From assembly GCA_021772735.1 (NCBI GenBank), contig JAJFLK010000076.1, forward strand, positions 1 through 11,137: a stretch of DNA of 11,137 nt, given 5' to 3'. Origin of the DNA: Candidatus Sumerlaeota bacterium. Its GTDB lineage: Bacteria > Sumerlaeota > Sumerlaeia > MVZB01 > JAJFLK01. Both the position numbers and the translations under genes were made by a program. Shown piece by piece: positions 5,018 to 11,137 of this stretch (within the stretch, counting starts at the first letter, position 1; each line of letters opens with the position of its first letter). A model generated the notes under the pieces. It was not told the origin of the DNA, searched no databases, and worked only from the letters and a program-made list of their open reading frames with translations.

Positions 5018-6874
5018 ATGACGCCAAAGACCGATTCAAAGTCCGAAGCCAGAACCGACGCGCCACAGGTGATCGAGCCGATCGCCCCGGAGCTTGAGAG
5101 CATGCGCCGCCGATATTCGGATGAAGCGCTGCGCTCGATCCCCAGGCTCCTCGGGCTCATCGATCGCAATCCATACAGCCGGACTTACGGCAGCTTTGAC
5201 CGTTCGTATTGGCACTACAGGACGATGGATTTCCCGTGCGGCATGTCCCAGGAATTTGTCCTGCCGCTCGCGCTCGTTTATCATCACGCATTCCCCGACA
5301 ATCCCTACTGCGGCAAAGAGCGCATGCGCGAACTGGCGCTGGCCGGGATCGAATTCGCGCGCGGCTCGGCCCATGCCGATGGAAGCTGCGACGATTACTT
5401 CCCATTCGAGCGAGCCTTGGGCGCGATGGTTTTCTCGCTCTATGCGATGACCGAGACCTGCCTCGTGCTCGGGGATCGGCGGCCCGAGTTCCTCGAATTC
5501 TTCGCGCGGCGCGGCGATTGGCTCATCAATCATAATGAATCCGGCCAGCTCGCGAACCATCAGGCCTTCGCCGCCCTCGCCCTGCACAACGTCCACAGGC
5601 TGACCGGCGATGAGAGGTTTGCCGCAGGCCGCGAGCACTACCTCGATATCGTCAAAAGCTGGCAGCACGCCGAAGGCTGGTTTCAGGAATATGAAGGCGC
5701 GGACCCGGGGTATCACTCCTGCTCGATCGCCTTCCTCGGCAAGCTGATGAAGAAAACCGAAGGCACGCCGACGGCCGAACGCATCCTCACGATGCTGCGT
5801 CCGGCGGTCGATTTCGCCTGGTATTTCATGCACCCGGACGGCAGTTACGCGGGCGAATACGGCAGCCGAAACACATACCATTTCTATCCTCACGGCTTCG
5901 AAGTCATGGCGCCGCACGAGGCCAAGGCCGGACAGATCGCCGATCAGTTCCTGCACCTCGGCCTGCCGCGCGCCAGCCGATACTTCAACGAAGACGATCG
6001 CATGTGCGCGCATTACGTATACGACTGGCTGCAATCGTATCTGGATTTCCACACCGCGCGGCCCGAGCCGCTAAATGAACGCGCGGACTTCGCGCGTTAC
6101 TGGCCCGGCGCGAAAATGCTCGCGCGCAAAACGGCCTCTTACTATGCAGTCGCCAACCTCGCCAAGGGCGGCGTCATCAAAGTCACGACGCAAGACGGAC
6201 CGGTCTATAGCGACACAGGCCTCATCGCGCGGCTTGCGGACGGCCGGGTTCTCGTCAGCCATCTGATGGATGGCGATCACGCATCGAGATGCGAAGTCGC
6301 GCAGAGCGGAGCTGAGAGCAACGCGGCGGCCGCGGCAAAAGCGGCCGGGCCGATCATTGCCGAATCATCGGGTTGCCTCAGCGAGCGGCGCACGAACCTG
6401 GCGACGCCTTTGAAGCAAATCCTTTTCCGCATCCTCAATCTGACATTCGGCAGGTTCGCGCCCGATCTGCTGCGCCGAATCCTGCAACGGGTGCTCATCA
6501 CCGGCAAGACGCAGACGCCGTTTCGTTTCGCCCGGCGGTTCGAGCTCGGCGAGCGGACGATCGAGATTGTGGATGAGATCATCAAGCCCGAGGGCGCGGG
6601 CGGCGAATTCACGTCGCTGCATATCGGCTCGGACGCGACCTCGATTTACGTCGCCAATTCGAACGTCTATCAGCAAAGCGTGCTGCTGCCCTGGCAGGAT
6701 CTGGGCGAGCCGATGGCCGAGTTGAATGCGAAGGGGCGGATGACGTATCGGCATACGGCTTTCGAGGGGGCTGGAGCCCCTCCGGCCTCGGAGCATTCAT
6801 CTGATCGGGGCGCGGACGCCGGCGCCGCAGGCACCCGTGCCGCGGGCACCAGTGCCCCAGGCGAAACCCCATGA
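5018..6874 (+). CDS. (alpha/alpha)-toroid polysaccharide lyase/heparinase-like protein
   Basis: Encodes 618 aa. The first about 360 residues are helix-rich with aromatic/His motifs typical of (alpha/alpha)-toroid carbohydrate enzymes: Tyr-Trp-His-Tyr (64-67), Asn-His (180-181) within a Gln-Ala-Phe-Ala-Ala-Leu-Ala-Leu helix, Gly-Tyr-His (231-233), and GEYGSRNTYHFYPHGFE (279-295). About 370-580 looks beta-rich, like the sandwich behind lyase toroids, interrupted by an Ala-rich insert (433-444). No signal peptide is visible, so the protein is probably cytosolic. It may cleave or modify a uronate-type glycan, but I cannot assign a family with certainty. The last 35 residues are low-complexity Ala/Gly/Thr encoded by palindromic DNA. 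I start at the ATG at 5018; the open frame back to 4721 crosses both hsp20 terminators. The stop overlaps the next start as ATGA. No strong Shine-Dalgarno is seen. Confidence 0.75.
   Translation: MTPKTDSKSEARTDAPQVIEPIAPELESMRRRYSDEALRSIPRLLGLIDRNPYSRTYGSFDRSYWHYRTMDFPCGMSQEFVLPLALVYHHAFPDNPYCGKERMRELALAGIEFARGSAHADGSCDDYFPFERALGAMVFSLYAMTETCLVLGDRRPEFLEFFARRGDWLINHNESGQLANHQAFAALALHNVHRLTGDERFAAGREHYLDIVKSWQHAEGWFQEYEGADPGYHSCSIAFLGKLMKKTEGTPTAERILTMLRPAVDFAWYFMHPDGSYAGEYGSRNTYHFYPHGFEVMAPHEAKAGQIADQFLHLGLPRASRYFNEDDRMCAHYVYDWLQSYLDFHTARPEPLNERADFARYWPGAKMLARKTASYYAVANLAKGGVIKVTTQDGPVYSDTGLIARLADGRVLVSHLMDGDHASRCEVAQSGAESNAAAAAKAAGPIIAESSGCLSERRTNLATPLKQILFRILNLTFGRFAPDLLRRILQRVLITGKTQTPFRFARRFELGERTIEIVDEIIKPEGAGGEFTSLHIGSDATSIYVANSNVYQQSVLLPWQDLGEPMAELNAKGRMTYRHTAFEGAGAPPASEHSSDRGADAGAAGTRAAGTSAPGETP
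6764..6857. repeat. Cluster of palindromes forming the 3' end of the toroid gene
   Basis: Three hairpins lie within 94 nt: GAGGGG/CCCCTC (6764-6782), GGCAC-CC-GTGCC (6830-6841) and GGGCAC-CA-GTGCCC (6844-6857). The last two share the core GGCAC/GTGCC and lie two bases apart. The DNA is read through as the Ala/Gly/Thr tail of the upstream protein and ends 13 nt before the next ATG. This looks like a small palindromic repeat inserted in frame. Confidence 0.5.
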
Positions 6875-7863
6875 AGCGGCTCATCGCGCTTTGCGTTTCG
6901 GTCGGCCTGTTGGCGGTCATTGTCGCGTCGGTGGATCGCGCGGCGCTCTGGGAGAACCTTAAGGCGACGCGCGGCGGGCCGTTTGCGCTGGCGCTCGCGT
7001 TCTTCATTCCGCAGAACGCGCTGATGGCCTGGCGATGGCGGATGATGGCGCGCAATTTCATTGCGATGCCGTGGCCCGAGGCGATTCGGCTCATCCTCGC
7101 CGCGCAGACGCTCAACATCGTCCTGCCGTCCAAGATGGGCGATCTATCGAAGGCCATCTTTTTGAAACGTTCGGGCGCGATGGATCTCTCGCGAGCGACG
7201 AACCTCGTCGTCTTCGAGAAGATGCTCGATGTCGCGGCGCTCTGCCTGCTTGCCGTCCTCGGCGCGATCGTCGCGAACGCGGCGGGGGTCGAGACGACCG
7301 ACCGTGCGATCTTCGGCGCACTTTCGATCTTTGCGGGGCTGCTCGGCGCAGTGGGCGTCGGCATCGTCGCCGCGTTATATGTTATTCCGACTTCCCGACT
7401 GCCGTTCTACGCGCGCTTGCTTGAAGTTCTGGAATCGCAGCCGAAGCTTGCCAAGGTGCGCAACTTGTTTGCATCGAGCCACGAGGTTATGGCCATGCTG
7501 CAAAGCCGGGGAGCGCAACGCGGACGGCTTGCCTTCATGTCGATCGCCCTGTGGTGCCTGCACCTGGCGCAGATCTATTGCTTCTTCCTCGCGCTCAACG
7601 CCGCCGTGCCGCCCCTCGCGTTGTGGAGTCTGATGCCGCTGGCGATCTTCATCGGCCTCGCGCCGATCTCGCTTTTCGGTCTCGGCACGCGCGACGCGGC
7701 GATCATTTTCCTCTTCGCGCCCTGGCACCCGCCCGCGATTCTCGCCGGGGTCGGCTTTTACGTCAGCCTGCGTTATTTTGTCCCGGCGCTGGCGGGGCTG
7801 CCGTTCCTGCATCGATACATGGCGGTGAAAGCACAGGCCAAGGGAACACAGACGTCACGCTGA
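6871..7863 (+). CDS. Flippase-like membrane protein, LPG-synthase TM family (UPF0104)
   Basis: Encodes 330 aa of very hydrophobic sequence with about seven to eight predicted membrane spans, starting at residues 4-20 and ending near 291-311. Family motifs are clear: Trp-Arg-Trp-Arg (54-57), LPSKMGDLSKAIFLKR (85-100), VFEKMLD (114-120) and GLGTRD (270-275). The family (PF03706) is the membrane part of the aminoacyl-phospholipid synthase MprF and also occurs as stand-alone proteins next to glycosyltransferases, where it is thought to move or bind lipid-linked substrates; many members remain uncharacterised. The soluble aminoacyl-transferase half of MprF is absent, so lipid aminoacylation is unlikely. 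The ATG at 6871 overlaps the upstream TGA (ATGA), implying translational coupling. The context suggests handling of a glycolipid or lipid-linked glycan. Confidence 0.88.
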   Translation: MKRLIALCVSVGLLAVIVASVDRAALWENLKATRGGPFALALAFFIPQNALMAWRWRMMARNFIAMPWPEAIRLILAAQTLNIVLPSKMGDLSKAIFLKRSGAMDLSRATNLVVFEKMLDVAALCLLAVLGAIVANAAGVETTDRAIFGALSIFAGLLGAVGVGIVAALYVIPTSRLPFYARLLEVLESQPKLAKVRNLFASSHEVMAMLQSRGAQRGRLAFMSIALWCLHLAQIYCFFLALNAAVPPLALWSLMPLAIFIGLAPISLFGLGTRDAAIIFLFAPWHPPAILAGVGFYVSLRYFVPALAGLPFLHRYMAVKAQAKGTQTSR

Positions 7864-7903
7864 GACGAGGTTCGATCCGGGGATAATAAGATGAGGTTCC
7901 AAA

Positions 7904-9160
7904 GTGTCTGAACCGGTCCAGCGCGTCCTGATGGTGAACCGCACGCTGCCGTGTCATGTGCGCGGTGGGCTGGAGTTCCATGTCCTCGATCTCGCCGCCG
8001 GGCTTGCGCGCGCGGGCGTTGCAGTGGAACTGCTGACGGCGCCGGTGCCCGATGCGTATCGGCGCGAGCTCGAAGCCGAGGGGCTGACGTTGCATTGCGT
8101 CCCGGGCATAACCGAGACGCGGCGATACTCGGCGGCGTGGCTGCGCGGCGTGGGCCCGGCGATCGACCGGCTCGCGGCCAAGCACGAATACGACATCATC
8201 CACGGTCACGAATTCGGTTTTGGATTCTGGCGTCCGCGTGCGGAGATGCGAGAAAAGATCGTGCTGACCGTCCACGGGACGATCACGACGGAGACGCCTC
8301 TTCATCCGGATGTCTTCGGCGAGCTTTCGCTTGCGGGCAAGGCCCGGGCGCTGGCGCGCTTCGGCAGGCGGTTTGCGTTCGCTCCTGCATGGGGTCGGAT
8401 GCTCAATCGCGCCGACGCCATCCTCGTTGATTCGAAATTCACAGAGACTGAACTCGCGCGCATCAAGCCGGGCGTCGCGGGCAAAGTCCGCCACGTCCCG
8501 CTCGGCGTAGATATGACGCGCCAGGCACAGGCAGACGCCAAGGATCCCGACCGTGCCGCCGCTCGGAACGAACTGGGTTGGGAGCAGGCAGACGAGAATT
8601 CCGGATTGGCGAGCGAACGCAACTCGTTGCTCTTGTTAACCGTCGGCCGACTCGAATGGCAGAAGGGCCACGACATCGCGCTTCGTGCGCTCGCCGGGTT
8701 GAAGGATCAATCATGGCGTTACGTCATCGCGGGCGAGGGCACGGCGCGGGCCGAGATCGAGCACCAGGTGCGCGAGCTTGGCCTCGTCGAGCGGGTCGAA
8801 TTCGCGGGCCGCGTCGAGGATCGCATCAAATCGCTCATGCTGGCCGGGGCCGATCTATTCCTCTGGCCCGAGCGGACGCATCCGGCTTTCGGCCTGGTCG
8901 GGCTCGAAGCGATGCTGATGAATACGCCTGTCCTCGGCATGCGGCGCGGCGCGATCCCGGAGGTGCTCGACGACCCGAGCTGCCGCATCGCAGATGGCGC
9001 GGCGGAGTTCGAACGGACATTAACGGAATTGCTAGGTCCGAGGCGCGGCAGCCTCGCCGTCAGCCGCTCGGGCCTGCGCGAGCGCACGCTGATCCGCTTC
9101 AATCCCGAAGCGATGGTGCGGGAAACGTTGGGAGCTTATCGCGAGCTGACAAGGCGATGA
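7904..9160 (+). CDS. GT4 family (GT-B fold) glycosyltransferase
   Basis: Encodes 418 aa, the usual size. GT4 enzymes transfer a sugar from a nucleotide-sugar donor with retention of configuration, usually at the inner face of the cytoplasmic membrane. The N-terminal domain has Gly-Gly-Leu-Glu-Phe-His (21-26) and Thr-Val-His-Gly-Thr (122-126). The C-terminal donor domain has Pro-Leu-Gly-Val-Asp (199-203), VGRLEWQKG (247-255, with the phosphate-contacting Arg249 and Lys254), Ile-Ala-Gly-Glu-Gly (275-279) and FGLVGLEAM (329-337). The first Glu of the usual E-x7-E pair is replaced by Pro327; Glu335 is kept. An insertion at about 205-242 precedes the donor domain. The GTG start at 7904 is chosen because GAGG at 7893-7896 lies 7 nt upstream. 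It follows the flippase-like gene by 40 nt and probably shares its mRNA. Confidence 0.92.
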   Translation: MSEPVQRVLMVNRTLPCHVRGGLEFHVLDLAAGLARAGVAVELLTAPVPDAYRRELEAEGLTLHCVPGITETRRYSAAWLRGVGPAIDRLAAKHEYDIIHGHEFGFGFWRPRAEMREKIVLTVHGTITTETPLHPDVFGELSLAGKARALARFGRRFAFAPAWGRMLNRADAILVDSKFTETELARIKPGVAGKVRHVPLGVDMTRQAQADAKDPDRAAARNELGWEQADENSGLASERNSLLLLTVGRLEWQKGHDIALRALAGLKDQSWRYVIAGEGTARAEIEHQVRELGLVERVEFAGRVEDRIKSLMLAGADLFLWPERTHPAFGLVGLEAMLMNTPVLGMRRGAIPEVLDDPSCRIADGAAEFERTLTELLGPRRGSLAVSRSGLRERTLIRFNPEAMVRETLGAYRELTRR

Positions 9161-9196
9161 CTGCATTAGATATGAAGTGGCGAAGAGGTGACAGAC

Positions 9197-9829
9197 ATGT
9201 CTATTGGACACTCACGTAGAATACAAATTTTTGTACTGATGGCGTTTGTGATCGCGAGCCAGGCGTGTGTGCCGTACTTCAACCGACACGTAACCTACGT
9301 AAGAGATGCTGAAACGCCGGTCGTCGACGGGATCGTCATTGGAAATCGAGTATCACCTATAACAATGTCTGATGAAGATTTTCTCCAACTTCAACTCGTC
9401 GGGCATAAGATGAGGCATGAATCAATCACGGTACACAACGTGTCGATCATATGTGAAGGTGTTGATGATGAAGTCGTCGTAAGCGATGAATGCCGTATCG
9501 TTCATCTGAAATACGGTGTTGGCTGGAATGAAGTCATCGATCTATTCCCCAGCCAGGACTGGCGTGAACTGTGTAGTGGAGGAACGTCATTTGCTGTCCC
9601 TGAGGGGGCGCTGAAACGATGTGGGGAGACTTTGCATTTTAGAATGGAGATGACTGTGCATGGACCGGAGTCTGAGGCTGAGGGCATTCTTGAGTTACCA
9701 TTTGAGAAGAAAGTGAAGTACATTTTTACGCTCGCTCATCCTTTCGGTCTTAGACTCCCAGGATGGACATCGATCTTTTCGGGGAAAAGTCTTGGGCCGG
9801 AACTTGAGGGGTATTTTATCACAAGGTGA
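9197..9829 (+). CDS. Low-GC putative lipoprotein of unknown function
   Basis: Encodes 210 aa. Residues 1-24 have a basic start (His-Ser-Arg-Arg), a hydrophobic core and Ala-Ser-Gln-Ala-Cys, a slightly non-canonical lipobox, so lipidation at Cys24 is likely but not certain. The mature part is probably beta-rich and starts with Tyr-Val-Arg-Asp-Ala-Glu-Thr-Pro-Val-Val-Asp-Gly, reminiscent of the beta-sandwich module openings seen in other surface lipoproteins. I recognise no family. Several hand-counted lines give about 43-47% G+C, against about 70% in the preceding gene, and codon use is plainly different, which suggests recent acquisition. The frame opens at a GTG at 9188, but AAGAGG at 9183-9188 with 8-nt spacing favours the ATG at 9197. 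It follows the GT4 gene by 36 nt. Confidence 0.75.
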   Translation: MSIGHSRRIQIFVLMAFVIASQACVPYFNRHVTYVRDAETPVVDGIVIGNRVSPITMSDEDFLQLQLVGHKMRHESITVHNVSIICEGVDDEVVVSDECRIVHLKYGVGWNEVIDLFPSQDWRELCSGGTSFAVPEGALKRCGETLHFRMEMTVHGPESEAEGILELPFEKKVKYIFTLAHPFGLRLPGWTSIFSGKSLGPELEGYFITR

Positions 9830-9924
9830 AACTTTTCGATAACAGACGATTTCACGCTGGTTGATTTAGGGCAGACAAACTTAAGAGCGCACACGGATCG
9901 GACGAAGCGGTTCACGCCCCTCTT

Positions 9925-10053
9925 CCCTGTGTCCCCCGTGTCCCCGTGGTTCGATTTTCTTCTTTGCGTCTTCGCGTCTTTGCGTGAACACTCTTCTCTT
10001 CAAGGCAGATCAGTATTTAAGAGATCGACCACGGGGACACTGGGAACACGGGG
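9925..10053. repeat. Inverted repeat A, GTGTCCCCGTGG-type arms
   Basis: The left arm (9925-9954) and right arm (10024-10053) are reverse complements over about 30 nt, with three mismatches and one single-base indel. The core is CCCCGTGG / CCACGGGG. Arms of this C-rich GTGTCCCC type look like a dispersed short palindromic repeat rather than gene remnants. The enclosed sequence contains the left arm of repeat B. Confidence 0.75.
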
Positions 10054-10101
10054 GATGAAAGATTTCTTTCACGCAAAGCCGCAGAGACGCAAAGAAGAAA
10101 A
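9955..10101. repeat. Inverted repeat B, TTTGCGTC-type arms (repeat-peptide family)
   Basis: The left arm (9955-9988) and right arm (10068-10101) are reverse complements over 34 nt with three mismatches. Translated, the right arm reads His-Ala-Lys-Pro-Gln-Arg-Arg-Lys-Glu and the left arm Cys-Val-Phe-Ala-Ser-Leu-Arg-Glu. Peptides of this kind recur in spurious small ORFs of many environmental genomes, so this is a widespread MITE/REP-like repeat. The left arm abuts left arm A directly, and the right arm of A sits inside it. Confidence 0.78.
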
Positions 10102-10142
10102 AAGAGAAGATTGTTCAGGAGAGGCTGGGAAATCGGACGAGA

Positions 10143-10162
10143 CTAATTCCGATCAGAATTAG
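10143..10162 (-). terminator. Small hairpin over the stop codon of the minus-strand gene
   Basis: CTAATTC (10143-10149) and GAATTAG (10156-10162) pair perfectly around a 6-nt loop and include the TAA stop (10159-10161) of the glutamine-synthetase-family gene. The stem is AT-rich and no T-run follows on the minus strand, so it is at best a weak terminator. TCCGATCA also occurs twice here (10148-10155 and 10164-10171). Confidence 0.25.
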
Positions 10163-11137
10163 ATCCGATCAAAATACCGGCGGCGTTCCCAATCCGTGAC
10201 GGCTTTGCCCCAATCCTCGACTTCGAGCCGGGCAAGCTGAACGTAGTGCTCGACGACATCCCTACCGAAGGCCTTGCGGGCAAACGCGCTGGCGTCCAGG
10301 GCGTCGGCTGCGTGCTCGAGGCTGCTCGGGAGGCGCGGCAGCGAAGCGTCCTTGTATGCGTCGCCCGCGTGGGCGTCGCCGCAATCCAGTTTCTCTTTGA
10401 TCCCGGCAAGGCCGGCGGCGAGCGTCGCGGAGTATGCGAGGTAGGGATTTCCATCCGCACCGGGCATGCGGTTCTCGATCCGGAACGATCCGCCGTGGCC
10501 GATGATGCGAAAACCGGTCGTCCGGTTATCGTGACTCCAGGCGATGCGCGTCGGCGCGAACGTGCCTTCCTGATAGCGTTTGTATGAGTTGATGGTCGGG
10601 GCGAAGAACAGACTCAACTCGGCCGAGTATTTAAGCAAGCCGCCCAGGAACTGACGGAAAATTTTGGATTCCTTTTTGCGCCGCGCGTCCCAGAAGAGGT
10701 TCTTCTTGCCGGTCTTGTCGTAGACGCTGGTGTGGAGATGAAAACTGGAGCCGGCTTCGGACGCGTCGTATTTCGCCATGAATGTCGCCGTGCAACCGGC
10801 CGCCCAGGCGATCTCTTTGACCCCGTTCTTGTAGATCACATGACGGTCGGCCATCTCCAGCGCATCGGCGTAGCGCAGGTTGATCTCCTGCTGGCCGCGC
10901 CCCCATTCGCCTTTACTGAACTCGACCTCGATGCCCGCGCGATCCATCTGATTGCGGATCTCGCGGATGACGACCTCGTCGCGCGTCGTCGCCAGGATGT
11001 GATAATCGATGATGTATTCCGAGGAGGGCCGCGGGCTATCGAAATTGCGGCGCGCGATCTCATCGTGCTCTTCGAGGAAGAGATAGAACTCCAGTTCGGA
11101 AGCCATCATGGGGAAAAGCCCGGCCTTGTTCACGGCC
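10159..11137 (-). CDS. Glutamine synthetase family protein, C-terminal part (5' end outside window)
   Basis: The minus-strand frame is open to the window edge, giving about 326 residues of a family usually 440-470 aa long. The GTG at 11133 is more likely an internal Val than the start. These enzymes ligate ammonia or an amine to the gamma-carboxyl of glutamate using ATP. Visible catalytic-domain motifs, in order, are Ser-Glu-Leu-Glu-Phe-Tyr-Leu-Phe, Gln-Gln-Glu-Ile-Asn-Leu, Phe-Met-Ala-Lys-Tyr, GSSFHLHTS (the His-x-His site), Asn-Ser-Tyr-Lys-Arg, Asp-Asn-Arg-Thr-Thr-Gly and RIENRMPGADGNPYLA. The metal-binding Glu residues and the Arg set look intact, so it should be active. The wording of the motifs differs from classical GlnA and is closer to GS-like ligases, including gamma-glutamylpolyamine synthetases, so the substrate is uncertain. 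It converges on the lipoprotein gene across the repeat region. Confidence 0.9.
   Translation of the reverse strand, partial: AVNKAGLFPMMASELEFYLFLEEHDEIARRNFDSPRPSSEYIIDYHILATTRDEVVIREIRNQMDRAGIEVEFSKGEWGRGQQEINLRYADALEMADRHVIYKNGVKEIAWAAGCTATFMAKYDASEAGSSFHLHTSVYDKTGKKNLFWDARRKKESKIFRQFLGGLLKYSAELSLFFAPTINSYKRYQEGTFAPTRIAWSHDNRTTGFRIIGHGGSFRIENRMPGADGNPYLAYSATLAAGLAGIKEKLDCGDAHAGDAYKDASLPRLPSSLEHAADALDASAFARKAFGRDVVEHYVQLARLEVEDWGKAVTDWERRRYFDRI

Larger units (their letters stand above)
9830..10158. other. 329-nt convergent intergenic region, mostly repeat DNA
   Basis: The region lies between the 3' ends of two convergent genes. 9830-9924 holds nothing I can identify. 9925-10101 is a compound of two inverted repeats. 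10102-10142 is unremarkable, and 10143-10162 is a small hairpin at the end of the minus-strand gene. A 77-codon frame at 9929-10162 is repeat-derived and not annotated as a gene. Confidence 0.7.

Noticed and set aside
5036..6052. 338-aa open frame on the minus strand opposite the toroid gene
   Set aside because: It is an antisense shadow caused by high-GC codon bias; the plus-strand protein has coherent motifs and this one has none.
9929..10162. 77-codon open frame on the plus strand
   Set aside because: It consists of inverted repeats; its peptides (Ala-Lys-Pro-Gln-Arg-Arg-Lys) are repeat-derived and there is no ribosome site.

Overview
The window is a GC-rich bacterial chromosome segment (coding stretches are roughly 60-70% G+C). 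It carries ordinary housekeeping genes, secreted Cys/His-rich proteins, a probable surface-glycan cassette and repeat-rich intergenic DNA. A secreted protein with a Thr-Ser-Gln-Pro linker, a duplicated Cys-Cys-x-x-Cys metal-site protein and a small heat-shock gene behind a textbook sigma-54 promoter together fit a planctomycete (Phycisphaerae-like) or a similar environmental Gram-negative lineage. That assignment is inference: no rRNA or marker phylogeny is available here.

Layout, left to right. 1-114 is the tail of an unidentified upstream gene. 208-573 encodes a DUF309 helical protein. 574-807 is a leader region with a sigma-70-like promoter whose -10 box lies inside a perfect palindrome; it precedes an exported protein with two cysteine metal-site repeats (808-1383). 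A second exported protein, 81 aa and His/Asp-rich, follows (1530-1775). A palindrome-rich stretch ending in a terminator-like hairpin (1873-1920) separates it from rsmD (2027-2608, 16S rRNA m2G966 methyltransferase). rsmD is followed 51 nt later by a membrane-anchored 399-aa protein of unknown function (2660-3859).

3860-4249 is an AT-richer regulatory region with a 27-nt hairpin and a -24/-12 sigma-54 promoter driving an Hsp20 chaperone (4250-4705). Two hairpins (4730-4752 and 4812-4858) close that unit. Next come three co-oriented genes: a 618-aa (alpha/alpha)-toroid protein resembling polysaccharide lyase/heparinase-like enzymes (5018-6874), a flippase-like membrane protein of the LPG-synthase TM family starting in an ATGA overlap (6871-7863), and a GT4 glycosyltransferase (7904-9160). 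They plausibly act together on an envelope or exported glycan. A much lower-GC orphan putative lipoprotein follows (9197-9829). Between it and a convergent glutamine-synthetase-family gene on the minus strand (10159-11137, cut by the window edge) lies a compound of two interleaved inverted repeats (9925-10101).

The strongest points for follow-up are the sigma-54 control of hsp20 with its upstream dyad, the toroid/flippase/GT4 cassette, the interleaved palindromic repeat pair, and the palindromes that form the 3' end of the toroid gene. I saw no tRNA, rRNA, CRISPR array or complete insertion sequence.
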